This document shows positions 30,833 to 40,004 of a DNA stretch of 64,000 nt, piece by piece. The stretch is from positions 1 to 64,000 of the forward strand of contig JAGCBE010000542.1 in assembly GCA_017652345.1 (NCBI GenBank). The letters run 5' to 3'. Numbering within the stretch: the first letter of the stretch is position 1; the number at the start of each line of letters is the position of its first letter. The notes beneath the pieces are model-generated. The model ran no database searches and was not told the DNA's origin. It saw only the letters and a list, made by a program, of their open reading frames with translations. The translations under genes and the position numbers were made by a program. The stretch comes from Methanobrevibacter sp. (GTDB lineage Archaea; Methanobacteriota; Methanobacteria; Methanobacteriales; Methanobacteriaceae).

Positions 30833-30861
30833 ATTATATAGTATTTTTTGAAAATAATCAA
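30833..30861 (-). promoter_or_regulatory. Sigma-A-type promoter overlapping a stop codon
   Basis: TTGATT (30856-30861), 17 bases, TATAAT (30833-30838). The TGA is the stop codon of the nuclease gene at 30858-31217. It would drive the HD gene, clamp loader and SbcCD operon. Confidence 0.75.
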
Positions 30862-31217
30862 CTATTATTTTCTTCTCTTAATTTTTCAATAAGAAATTGC
30901 ATCAGTTTATCATCAATAATATAATAATCCTTCTTATCTTCAAAATAAAAATTAAAGGCTAGAGAATGATTAGAATATCTCATAGCAAAAGATTCCTAAA
31001 CCTATTTCTCTAGCCACTCCTTTTTTATTGAAAATGATTCTTTTGGAGTCATAGAAGTTTTACATTCAATCTACATACCAATATCTGGTATAATTACATC
31101 TCCCTTTGAAAACTTACCAGCTCCTGAATTTAATTGTACATTACCTTCAAATTTTTTAGCGATTCTTTGTTCTTGTGTTTCTGATGCAAATCTCGTAGAT
31201 GTCTTATTCTTCGTCAT
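30858..31217 (-). CDS. PD-(D/E)XK-type nuclease, resolvase-like
   Basis: 119 residues with three TAGs. The segment FSKGDVIIPDIGMQIECKT has the D...ExK arrangement of small restriction-endonuclease-fold nucleases; the preceding RIAKKFEGNVQLNSGAGK fits phage Holliday-junction or Archaeal Hjc-like enzymes. Together with RecU (33220-33687) it brackets recA. The ATG lies inside the end of the upstream gene. Confidence 0.65.
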
Positions 31218-31434
31218 CGGGCAAATCAAACTCTACTGAAAAATGAAGAATATCAGGATCATCATCAGCGATAAACATTGAAATAAATGGCTGAATCAAA
31301 ACCCAAAGAGGTACATCATATACTGGACCACTATATAATTCTTCCCAATCTTCCTTATCATCATCAATACCCCAAATTACAACTTCTCGATTAATGCAAA
31401 GATCTAAGTCCATAAACATTTCAAATAAACTCAT
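31204..31434 (-). CDS. Hypothetical acidic protein
   Basis: 76 residues, no TAG, ending in DLPDDEE. SD GGAGG lies in the end of recA, and its ATG overlaps the recA TAA (TAATG). Not recognised; possibly a partner of RecA or the nuclease by position only. Confidence 0.5.
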   Translation of the reverse strand: MSLFEMFMDLDLCINREVVIWGIDDDKEDWEELYSGPVYDVPLWVLIQPFISMFIADDDPDILHFSVEFDLPDDEE

Positions 31435-32651
31435 TATAATTCCTCCAAATTAGATTCTTCAATATCAATTCCTAATTTATCATTTAAATCTATATTAAGC
31501 ATTTGTTCGAAGCTAATAATATTATCTTCTTCTTTTTTACTTAATTTCTCATAGCATTTATCATAAATCTATCTCCAAATATCCATATGATCTTTGAAAT
31601 AGATTCCAACATTTCTTTTACCACGTATCTTAATAGGTTCTCCATTTTCATCACAAATTAATTCTCCTGTATCAGGATCAATCAATTTAAATGAACCCTG
31701 AACCGAATTATCAATAAAACCAAGATGAGTAGCTACATCAATAGTATCCTGAATTACATCTACCCCTTTGGTATAATTCAAATGAAGATATCCAAGTTTT
31801 CTATCCCATTTACATACTTTAGTTTTTAATACATAAACTTCAATAACATGACCTGCAGGAGATTGAGCTGATTTGGTTAAAGTATTTCCATCTTCATCAA
31901 AGAACTCCCCGCGCTTAAACATAAGGCGCATTGAACAAGCATGCTTCCATGAACGTCCACCAGGAGTAGTTAAAGCATCTCCATATCCCGTCATATTATC
32001 TCTAACTTGATTAATGGCAACTAAAGTTGCTTTATATTTTCTAAGTAAACCAATAGCCGTATTTGCAAATCTAGTTAGTGCTTTTGCAATACCACCCATC
32101 TACTGCTTTTCCATTGATTCGTCAGCAATCTACTGAGGAACAAGAGTAGCAATACTATCAAAAATTAAAAGACCAACTTCTCCGGTTTTAAGCATATTCA
32201 ACGCCATATCAAAAATTTCTTCCGCTGATTGTGCTTCTGGTCTAATAATTATAGTAGGAACTTCTGCATCTTCGTTCATATTATATCCAAGTTTAGCGGC
32301 CCAAACTGGATCGGCAGTACCTTCGTTATCCAATAAAATAATAGATCTTGGACCGTTTCTGATAATTCCAGTATTGTCTGTCCACTCAACTCCGATAGGA
32401 TGTCTTTCTAATTCCTTACGTTGATAAGAAGCAGCAATTAAAAATGCCGTAGTAGTTTTACCAGAACCTTCCTGACCACTTAATTCAATGATTCTGCCTT
32501 CTGGAACTCCTCCATAGACACAAAAATCAAATGATGGAGATCCAAGAGATAATACGCCATCTAATTCTAATGCATCTACCCCAACTTTAACTACAGAATC
32601 TCCATACTATTTCTTTATCTTTTTTAATACATCAGTTAAACTATCTGCCAT
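31434..32651 (-). CDS. recA: RecA-type recombinase
   Basis: 405 residues with four TAGs. Walker A GQEGSGKTTT, Walker B LLIFDSIATL, and the DNA-binding loop region INQVRDNMTGYGDALTTPGG. An N-terminal helix precedes the core, and the C-terminus is extended and acidic. It catalyses strand exchange and works with SbcCD, the SSB proteins and the junction nucleases encoded around it. Both ends overlap neighbours (TAATG). Confidence 0.9.
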
Positions 32652-33220
32652 TAGTACTCCTCAACTAATCTTTGTCTTGTTGACCCCATTGTATTATCTT
32701 CTTGCATTCTCTTCGAAAGAATTTTACTAAGAGTTGCAATCATTGTCTGTGCTGCTGTAATCTTATTTTTAATAATTGTATATGCTGCTGAATATATATC
32801 ATTCAATACACTTTCGTATTTTGATTCTGTTTCTGCTATTGCAGTTAATTCTGCAACTGTTTTCTTGTTTCTTTTTTCGCCATCTTTTTCAATATTTTTA
32901 GTATACGCATCATTATAAACTTCTTTATAAGCTGCTTTACTCAATGCATCAAATACTCCTACATGCTCGAGATTTTCATAAGTGAAGTATACACAATTAG
33001 ATAATTCCAAAAATGCTTTTTCTAATGTATCACTGTCTGCAGGAATATCAGGCTGAATAATTGCGTTATATACCCACTTCATTAGGTTATCAAGATCTCC
33101 TGCGTACTTTGTTACAATATCATCACATAAAGTATTGAAATATCCTGCTTTTTCTTCTAAATTAATTTGAATATTCTTCACTTCTTTTTTATCATATACA
33201 TCTAAGAATGTTGCTTTCAT
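32651..33220 (-). CDS. Hypothetical protein upstream of recA
   Basis: 189 residues, no TAG, mostly helical, acidic then basic. Sandwiched between recU and recA with TAATG overlaps on both sides, so it is probably made with them. It resembles no family I know. Confidence 0.5.
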   Translation of the reverse strand: MKATFLDVYDKKEVKNIQINLEEKAGYFNTLCDDIVTKYAGDLDNLMKWVYNAIIQPDIPADSDTLEKAFLELSNCVYFTYENLEHVGVFDALSKAAYKEVYNDAYTKNIEKDGEKRNKKTVAELTAIAETESKYESVLNDIYSAAYTIIKNKITAAQTMIATLSKILSKRMQEDNTMGSTRQRLVEEY

Positions 33221-33687
33221 TATTCTCCATCCTCCAGATTTAATAATACTGAATAGTCCGAATCTAAAAATGTTCTTTTCTTTACTGAAGGTATTTCAAT
33301 AATTCTATAATCATTTAAAGATCTAATGCCTACTGATTTTTCTCCATTTTCTTTCATTGTCCTGATTGTGCTTACTGGAATATAAAGCACTTTATCTTTT
33401 TCGGTTAACCATAAAATTATTCCACATCTTACTCCAGGTATTCCAACTTTTGGTAATAGCTTTTCATACTAAGTGATATTAACGAATGGAATAGATGCTC
33501 CCGCATGCGATTTACATTCTAAATAAAATATACAAGGTTTTGAATAACCTATAAAATCACTTATTTGAGTTATTGCTTTATATCCTGTAACTACGTCATA
33601 TAATCTATCAATAGTCGAATTTGGAACAGTCTTTAAAAAATCTTCTTTAAATTTAGATTCAAACTACTTTCCTCTATTCTTTGCCAT
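33220..33687 (-). CDS. recU: RecU-like Holliday junction resolvase
   Basis: 155 residues, two TAGs. Family motifs: RGKQFE near the start, YLECKSH with GASIPFVNITQYEKL, GVRCGIILWL and the run IIEIPSVKKRTFLDSDYSV. RecU cuts four-way junctions in Firmicutes. TAATG overlaps with the clamp and the next gene. Confidence 0.82.
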
Positions 33688-34805
33688 TAATCCATACTTA
33701 CTTCCGGAATAATATTTTTAATGGATACTCTACTTATTACTAAACATTGCTTATCTCCAAAATTAAAAGTTAAATCAGCTTCAGTACAAGTATCCAATAC
33801 TGCTTGTAGTTCGTTTAAATCAACGATTAAAATATAATCATCAGTAAAATTAGTCGGAACAGCACTATACTTAATTGTTTCTATATTTTTAGAATCAATA
33901 TCGGAAACAATAATTCCATCGGAATTAAACGTTAATTTAATATACGGAATTAAAAGTTTAGCTCCTCCTACAAATAATTTAATCCTATTAAGAGCATCAT
34001 TAAATTGATTAGTATTAACATTAATCGAATAAGTATATTGATTATACGCTCTATTTCTAATTGCTTCTGCTGGAACGGATTTAATCATTCCTTCATCTCC
34101 AGAAAGAATAGCAGTCAATTTAATATTATTTGCTTCAAATCTAATTTTAGTTTGAGTAATCTCTTCACTAATTTTAGTACTTCCAATAACTAAATGAGTT
34201 TTTATCCCTTTAAATAATTTAAATAATTTAACTAATCTTTGATTAAATAAAAGTTTAACTTTAGAAGGAAGATCAAATTTATTTACGCAAGCTCCTGAAG
34301 TAAAAGTAATAGCTCCTTTTTCATCCATATAATACATTTTTTGAACTGGTCTCGAAAGAATACCAGTAGATAACTGCCTAGTATTATATTTTAATATACT
34401 AAATAAAATATCTCCTTCAATATCAAATTCAGTATCAATACTTTCAATATTAATTCTAGGAATTTTAAACAACGTATTATTTTCAAAAATTAAAGGTAAT
34501 TTATAAGAACCATTTCCTTTAATAATCAAGAAATTATCTTTTACATTAATTTCTACTGTATCCGTAGTCGTAGATGAAATTAATTTTAAAAATAAAGTAG
34601 CATTTACAGTTGCTTCAAAATCTTCTTCGTAATCAATAGTCATTGCAACATCAAGAAGATATTCTTTATTAGTAACACTAAAATTAAGAATACCGTTTTT
34701 AGCAACTAATTCCAATGTTTCTGGTAAGGCAGTTAGATCAGTCGACTCTACTGCAGGAAGAATAGTCTAAGCTAAATTCTTTAAATCTTCTACCTTTAAA
34801 ATCAT
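33687..34805 (-). CDS. dnaN: DnaN-like sliding clamp
   Basis: 372 residues with one TAG at codon 13; length matches bacterial beta clamps (about 366). Three repeated domains of DnaN type can be traced (FSVTNKEYLLDVAM; SVP..AIRNRAYNQ; end region with LDLNELQAVLDTC and VISRVSIKN). It should tether the polymerase and be loaded by the delta/delta'/DnaX proteins. Divergent, so confirmation by structure search would help. Confidence 0.75.
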
Positions 34806-34822
34806 AAGTATCTCCTTTTATC

Positions 34823-35752
34823 TTAAAATAATTCTATTTTTGTTCCAATTTTTTTAGGTGGATTATATTGATTTGCCCATTCCCATAAACTTTTTAAATT
34901 AAATAATCTTCTTTTTTTATAGTCTCCTACCAATTCATCTAACGTATAACCATATTTTTTTAATTTATTTTCAAATTCGATTTTTATGGCCGGATTTTTA
35001 TTAATAATATTATCATTATCAAGTAATCCATGATCGCTAATATATACAGGTTTAGTATCAATAATAATATTACCGTAAGAAGCAGTCATTAACCAAGTAG
35101 TCGAGTCGGTTGAAGTAAAATAAAATTGATTTAAATAATCGTATTTAGTCATTCCAAAAGCATGAACTTTAATATTAGGATTAGAACTTTTAGAAATAAT
35201 ATTAAAACATTTCAGTAAAAATCCTTTTAGAACAAAATCAGATTTACCAACCATACCACCTAAACCAAGATATTTAATTGGACCATGCTCATCTGAATAC
35301 TCTAAAATATTAATTAAATGCTCAAAAGATTCTCCACAATGAAAAGTACAAAGCAGTTTATCTGGATCATCTACTTTAGATCTCATATATAAAAAATTCT
35401 ACCAAGTTTTATCTGCGGATTCATCCACTTCTTTTTGTGTAGCAGTATTCGATGCTTTTGGTTCTCCCGGAATATTATCTACAGATGCATATACAGTAAA
35501 ATATTCCTAATACTAATTAATAAAATTAATATAATCATCTACATTAATAGAGACCCCTTTAGTCCAAGCACTAAAGGCTCCACTATCAATAAATAATTTA
35601 CATTTTACATTTTTACTTTTAATTTTATCTATCCAAGTTAATATATCTTTTCTTTGATTTAACTAAGATAATAGTACGCATCCATTATTATCTAAAAGAA
35701 ATTCAAATTCTTCATCCAAAGATATTCCAGTAAAATAAAAATCAAAGTTCAT
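34823..35752 (-). CDS. dpdA: DpdA-like DNA 7-deazaguanine transglycosylase
   Basis: 309 residues with four TAGs. It belongs to the tRNA-guanine transglycosylase-like superfamily: FIDSGAFSAWT near 63 holds the aspartate, ASVDNIPG follows, then KYLGLGGMVGKSD and VHAFGMTKYD and a W after FTSTDSTTW. DpdA swaps guanine in DNA for preQ0 or its derivatives. Its last-in-operon position behind folE, queE, queD and queC supports DNA modification rather than tRNA. The ATG overlaps the upstream gene. Confidence 0.82.
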
Positions 35753-36080
35753 ATTTTTCTACCTTTACGAACATGTTCTTAGGAACACTATCATCTACAT
35801 AAGAAGTAATATGAAGATCAGTAGCAGAAGGACATTGTTCCAAAATAATATTTGAAATATTATTAATTACTTCTTCGATAATTAAATCTTGTTTTTCACA
35901 TCTTTCTTCGATAGCTTTATCCAAATATACATAATCTGGAATTTCAGCTCCAGGTTTAAAACTAATCTCTAGTTGATTAGTATACCAGTCTCCACCTAAT
36001 CTACAGTAACAATGAATCTTTTTAGTTAATGTAATTTTACTGATTCCATATTTATTCGGAAAACTATATTCTGAATACAT
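35742..36080 (-). CDS. Unknown protein of the 7-deazaguanine operon, possibly T-fold
   Basis: 112 residues, no TAG. It starts MYSEYSFPNKYGISKIT, has a central IPDYVYLDKAIE, and ends with FVKVEKYEL. This layout (helix pairs then a final F-V-x-V-E-K strand) is reminiscent of the tunnel fold shared by QueF, FolE and QueD. I see no QueF substrate motif. Position between dpdA and the DUF6884 gene suggests a role in the pathway. Confidence 0.45.
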   Translation of the reverse strand: MYSEYSFPNKYGISKITLTKKIHCYCRLGGDWYTNQLEISFKPGAEIPDYVYLDKAIEERCEKQDLIIEEVINNISNIILEQCPSATDLHITSYVDDSVPKNMFVKVEKYEL

Positions 36081-36092
36081 TAGCTATTCTCC

Positions 36093-36770
36093 TTAAAATA
36101 ATTCTATTTTTTTATATCCTAATGGATTTTGGTAATTCTTTCGAACTCCTTTATATTTTTCTAGTACATCATCTATTAATTCTGGATTCTGATATAATGA
36201 ATTTAATAAATCCTTATCCTTAATAAATTCATCACAAAGAAGCTTAAATAGATATCCTTTTAACCCTATAATACCATAAGAATAATCAATCGCTTCCTAT
36301 TTTCCCGAATTAATTATATGATATGATTGTAAATAAGTCAACTATTTATAATTATCAAAACTAGAAAAAATAAAAAATTTCTAGTTCTGCGAAATATCTA
36401 ATTTAGAAAAATCTATGCTTTTTAAATAATTTAATCCTAAGCATAAAAATATAATATCATATTCCGGTAAAATTTTATTTAAATCTTCGGTAATATGAAG
36501 ATTTATACTATGATTTTTAATTTCCGTTTCATTCATATCATTAAAAGAAGTATTATATGAATGAATAGGAGTATCAGGTTTAATAATCCCATAACCTGCC
36601 GAAATAATAATCATATCTAAATTATCATAAGATTTTAAATAATTTAGATATCCTTCTTTAATTAATAGATGCTATGCCCCTTGATACATTTCTATCGCGG
36701 GGCATATTGTTTTATCAGCATATTCATATTTCTTTTTTGCAGTACATGAAGTAATCACTAAAATCTTCAT
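36093..36770 (-). CDS. DUF6884-like protein of the 7-deazaguanine operon
   Basis: 225 residues with three TAGs. N-terminus ILVITSCTAKKK, EMYQGAQHLL and IIISAGYGIIKPDTPI match the DUF6884/YaaA-like fold often found beside 7-deazaguanine genes in phages (from memory; not checked). It could act on the modified base or its precursor. A perfect copy of the phage promoter lies inside the gene (36313-36341). Confidence 0.6.
36313..36341 (-). promoter_or_regulatory. Intragenic sigma-A-type promoter
   Basis: TAGTTGACT, 17 bases, TATAAT on the minus strand inside the DUF6884-like gene. The -35/-10 and the TAGTTGA context match the intergenic copies exactly. It could transcribe the small unknown gene and dpdA independently of the riboswitch. 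Coding by chance cannot be excluded. Confidence 0.5.
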
Positions 36771-37372
36771 TTTTGATTCCTCAATATAAGTTCCATGGCC
36801 TTTTTTTCAAATTCTTCTCTTGCCCCAATATTTTTTCTTAACTCTTTCGTCATGAAAGTAACATTGGTACATCCAGAAGATTTAATTCCTCGAGCACTGA
36901 CGCAACCATGTTTCATATTTAAATTAACATAAACCTAGGTAGATCCAGTTGCTAAAGAAATACATTCTGCAATATCTGATGCCAACTTTTCTTGCAGCTG
37001 CAATCTTTTTGCACATAAATCCACTATACGATAAATTTTACTTAAACCAAGAACTTTGTATGTATCATCCTCATTTTTAATTGGAATGTATCCAATTATT
37101 GCAGAACCATCATACATTAAAGCTAAATGATGTTCGCAATGACTAAAAATACCATCCTAATAAATAGTTACAATAGGATCATATCCAACTTCAAAATTTT
37201 TATTGAATTTATTAGCAATCTATAAATTAGTGTATTGAGTACCTTCAAGTAATTCTTTCCAATATCCCATGACTCTTCTTGGAGTTTCAATTAATCCAGC
37301 TCTATTAACATCTTCCCCAAAAGATTCTAAAAGTAATTTTATTGCTTTTTCGCATTTCTTTTCGTTAAACAT
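36767..37372 (-). CDS. folE: GTP cyclohydrolase I
   Basis: 201 residues with three TAGs. Zinc and catalytic motif [10 protein letters not shown] is intact, followed by GYIP and [10 protein letters not shown] and later [13 protein letters not shown]. It turns GTP into dihydroneopterin triphosphate, the first step towards preQ0. The TGA overlaps the start of the DUF6884 gene. Confidence 0.93.
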
Positions 37373-37373
37373 T

Positions 37374-38084
37374 TTATACTCCCTATTTATTTCCCCAAAC
37401 TAATGTATGAATTTGAGGAAGAACATAAACTTTATTCATAGAAGACTCAACGACTTTATTAATTAACCATTCATAAGACTTTAAAATTCTTTTGGAAATA
37501 TCTCCATCTTCTTTGGTATTATCATTTCCTACACTTAAATAAAATCTAAAAGTAGGACTTAAACAATCCTAAAATTTATCATAATATTTCTAAGCAAAAT
37601 TAAAATCTTCATCATTAAAAACTGGAATCTTTAAAGCAATCATAGGAGGCAGCTAACTGGAATAAATATAATTTCTAATGCTATCCATTACATCGGGCTA
37701 CCCGCTGGAAGGAGCTTTAGGACTAAGCACTAAAGTAGTTACATATTCAAGCCATTCAGGAAAATAACTACCCTATGTCTCAACCCCAACCTAAATATTA
37801 GAAAATGATAAATTATATACTATTTTACCAAAATCATATAAACAAGGATTTCCTCCAGTTAAAATTATTGAATCGCAATTTGTCTCTTTACATTTATTTA
37901 AAAGAATATCGAGTAATTGCTACTCTTCATATTTAACTGCATTTTTAACGTTCCAAGCAAATTTACTATCGCACCAAGAACAAGCAAAATCGCATCCAGC
38001 TACTCTTACAAAAATACTTTTTAATCCTATATCTGGTCCTTCACCCTAAATAGTTGGACCAAATATTTCAGATACTGGAATCAT
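37374..38084 (-). CDS. queE: 7-carboxy-7-deazaguanine synthase (radical SAM)
   Basis: 236 residues with nine TAGs. The conserved motif TIQGEG has its glutamine encoded by TAG, and VETQGS likewise, two of the clearest proofs of recoding. The radical SAM cluster [10 protein letters not shown] (CxxxCxxC-type) and TGGNP are intact. Converts 6-carboxytetrahydropterin to 7-carboxy-7-deazaguanine. TAATG overlap with queD. Confidence 0.93.
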
Positions 38085-38530
38085 TAATATTCTCCTTCAA
38101 AATAGGTAGCAATATTATTTTCAGTCTCTTGTACAGATACCATTACAATATCTACCCATTCATCTATCTTTTTAATTTCATGAAATAGTTCATAGTAAAA
38201 AGTCCAAGCCATCCATTCAGCGGTAGGGCTATCAGAAACCACATTTAATTTTTGTTCTGGAGCAAAAGTTTGAATAGCTGATACCAATGGATCAATATCT
38301 CTAAGAATTAATGAATGATCATATTTATTTTCTATAGTTTCTTTAATAATCTTCTTAATGTATTTAAAATCAATAACCATCCCGGACTTAGTTGTTTCTG
38401 ATCTACTTAAATAAACGGTTACTTTATAACTATGACCATGTATGGAATCAGAGCATTCTTTTGAATAAGTATCAATTCCATATAATCTATGAGCAGCTTC
38501 AAAAGAAATGGTTGTTTCAATTTGATACAT
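38084..38530 (-). CDS. queD: 6-carboxytetrahydropterin synthase
   Basis: 148 residues, no TAG. Zinc ligands: FEAAHRL, HGHSYKV; catalytic features in DHSLIL and SPTAEWMAW; VQETENN near the end. Makes 6-carboxytetrahydropterin from dihydroneopterin triphosphate for QueE. Confidence 0.94.
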   Translation of the reverse strand: MYQIETTISFEAAHRLYGIDTYSKECSDSIHGHSYKVTVYLSRSETTKSGMVIDFKYIKKIIKETIENKYDHSLILRDIDPLVSAIQTFAPEQKLNVVSDSPTAEWMAWTFYYELFHEIKKIDEWVDIVMVSVQETENNIATYFEGEY

Positions 38531-38532
38531 TA

Positions 38533-39234
38533 TTACACCTCATATGGAACAGGATCAATTACCCCATTTTCTAAAAATGCGTTTTTTCTATCAATGCAGG
38601 TACCACAGGTCCCACATTGTTTATCACCACCTTCATAACAACTCCAAGTAAGCTCATATGGTACCTTTAATCTAAGACCTTCTTTAACTACTCGAGCTTT
38701 AGTCCAATTAATTAAGGGTCTACATACCGTAATATTTCCATAGGTCCCTAATGAAATTGCATGGTTCATAGCTTCTGCAAACTCTGGAGTACAATCAGCA
38801 TAAGCATTTCCTGCTGCATCATCCGCATGAGCTCCATAGTAAATTTCTACTTTTTCATTAGGAAAAATACTATCAGCATACGCAGCAGCAATACTTAAAA
38901 ATAAACCATTTCTGAAAGGTACGTAAGTTGCAACTCTACCATTACTAGTATGTTTAATTTGCTCTTCATATGAAGCATGTTCAATGTTTTTTCCACCTTT
39001 AACCAGGGTACATACATCACTCGCATATTTCATTACATTAGATATATCTTCCTCAATATGTCTAACGCCATAATAATCAGCTACAGCCTAAGCACATTTC
39101 AATTCCTTATCATGTTTTTGTCCATAATAAAGAGATGCTGTAACTACATTTTCTGCTCCATATTTTTCAATAGCCATAGCTAAACAGGTAGTACTATCAA
39201 GACCACCACTACTTAATACGAATGCCTTACTCAT
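38533..39234 (-). CDS. queC: 7-cyano-7-deazaguanine (preQ0) synthase
   Basis: 233 residues with one TAG. ATP pyrophosphatase motif SSGGLDSTT at the N-terminus, YVPFRNGLFLSIAAAYA in the middle, and the zinc cysteines CGTCGTC near the end. It makes preQ0, the base that DpdA-type enzymes insert in DNA. ATG overlaps the yhhQ stop. Confidence 0.94.
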
Positions 39235-39913
39235 TAATAATCTCCTTCTTAGTTAATTTAGTTGAAAGATAAAGGAAAGGAGTATCACACAAACCAACTA
39301 CAATTTCCACCAAGCTAGTGGTAATGGCCATCATTAAAATAGTTTTATTATCATAAATACCGAAAAAGGCTCCAAACATAAAGAAAAAGTTTTCCAAAGT
39401 ATTACAAATAATAGTTGCTACGTTATTTCTGAGCCACATATGTTTATTATTCATTTTCTTCTTAAGTGCATCATAAATATAAACATCTACCATATTAGCA
39501 ATAAAATACATAATTACACTAGAAATACTAATTCTAAGGTTTAGAGAAAATAGAGTTTGCATTGAAGGATTTGCATAATCAAAATCGGTTGGTTTATACC
39601 AAAGACAAATTTGACTGGCTACAATAAAAGAAAGGGTTCCAACCATTCCAATAATTACACCCTTTTTTGCATCTTCCTTACCAAATCTTTCTGTAATCAT
39701 ATCTGTAGCTAAAAATGTAGATGCAAATAGAATAGTCCCTAAAGTATAACTAATTCCAAATAAATCCGAAGTCTTTGCAGTCATTACATTTGCCAAAATA
39801 GAAGCAATCGCAATCCATGCAATAAGACCCTCTTTATTTAAGAACTTATTAATTAGGGTTAAAGCTAAAAAACATACTACCAATTCAATAATAAAAATAA
39901 TTTCATTAGGCAT
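39227..39913 (-). CDS. yhhQ: YhhQ-family queuosine precursor transporter
   Basis: 228 residues, no TAG, with about six hydrophobic spans. The family core DMITERFGKEDAKKG is present. YhhQ proteins import 7-deazaguanine precursors. First gene behind the preQ1-I riboswitch, so uptake and synthesis seem to be controlled together. Confidence 0.9.
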   Translation of the reverse strand: MPNEIIFIIELVVCFLALTLINKFLNKEGLIAWIAIASILANVMTAKTSDLFGISYTLGTILFASTFLATDMITERFGKEDAKKGVIIGMVGTLSFIVASQICLWYKPTDFDYANPSMQTLFSLNLRISISSVIMYFIANMVDVYIYDALKKKMNNKHMWLRNNVATIICNTLENFFFMFGAFFGIYDNKTILMMAITTSLVEIVVGLCDTPFLYLSTKLTKKEIINE

Positions 39914-39924
39914 AATAAATAAAT

Positions 39925-39970
39925 CTCCTTAGTTTTTTTATTAGAGTGAGGGTTGTCGCATTGCCTCACT
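39925..39970 (-). promoter_or_regulatory. PreQ1-I riboswitch
   Basis: On the minus strand: stem AGTGAGG / CCTCACT, an 11-12 base loop containing TGCGACAAC (the GC-A pattern that holds the ligand-binding cytosine), then an A-rich tail AAAAAAACTAAGGAG. The tail pairs back with the loop and includes the ribosome binding site of yhhQ. This layout and the AAAAAACTAAGG tail match the PreQ1-I class. Transcription from the -10 at 39976-39981 would start at its first base. Ligand binding should hide AAGGAG and lower yhhQ-queCDE-folE expression. Confidence 0.88.
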
Positions 39971-39975
39971 ATTAT

Positions 39976-40004
39976 AGTATACAACAAATTTTTTCTTTAA
40001 TCAA
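39976..40004 (-). promoter_or_regulatory. Sigma-A-type promoter for the yhhQ-que operon
   Basis: TAGTTGATT (-35 at 39999-40004), 17 bases, TATACT (-10 at 39976-39981). The -35 overlaps the last codons of polA (GTT GAT TAA). The expected start falls at the first base of the riboswitch. Confidence 0.78.
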
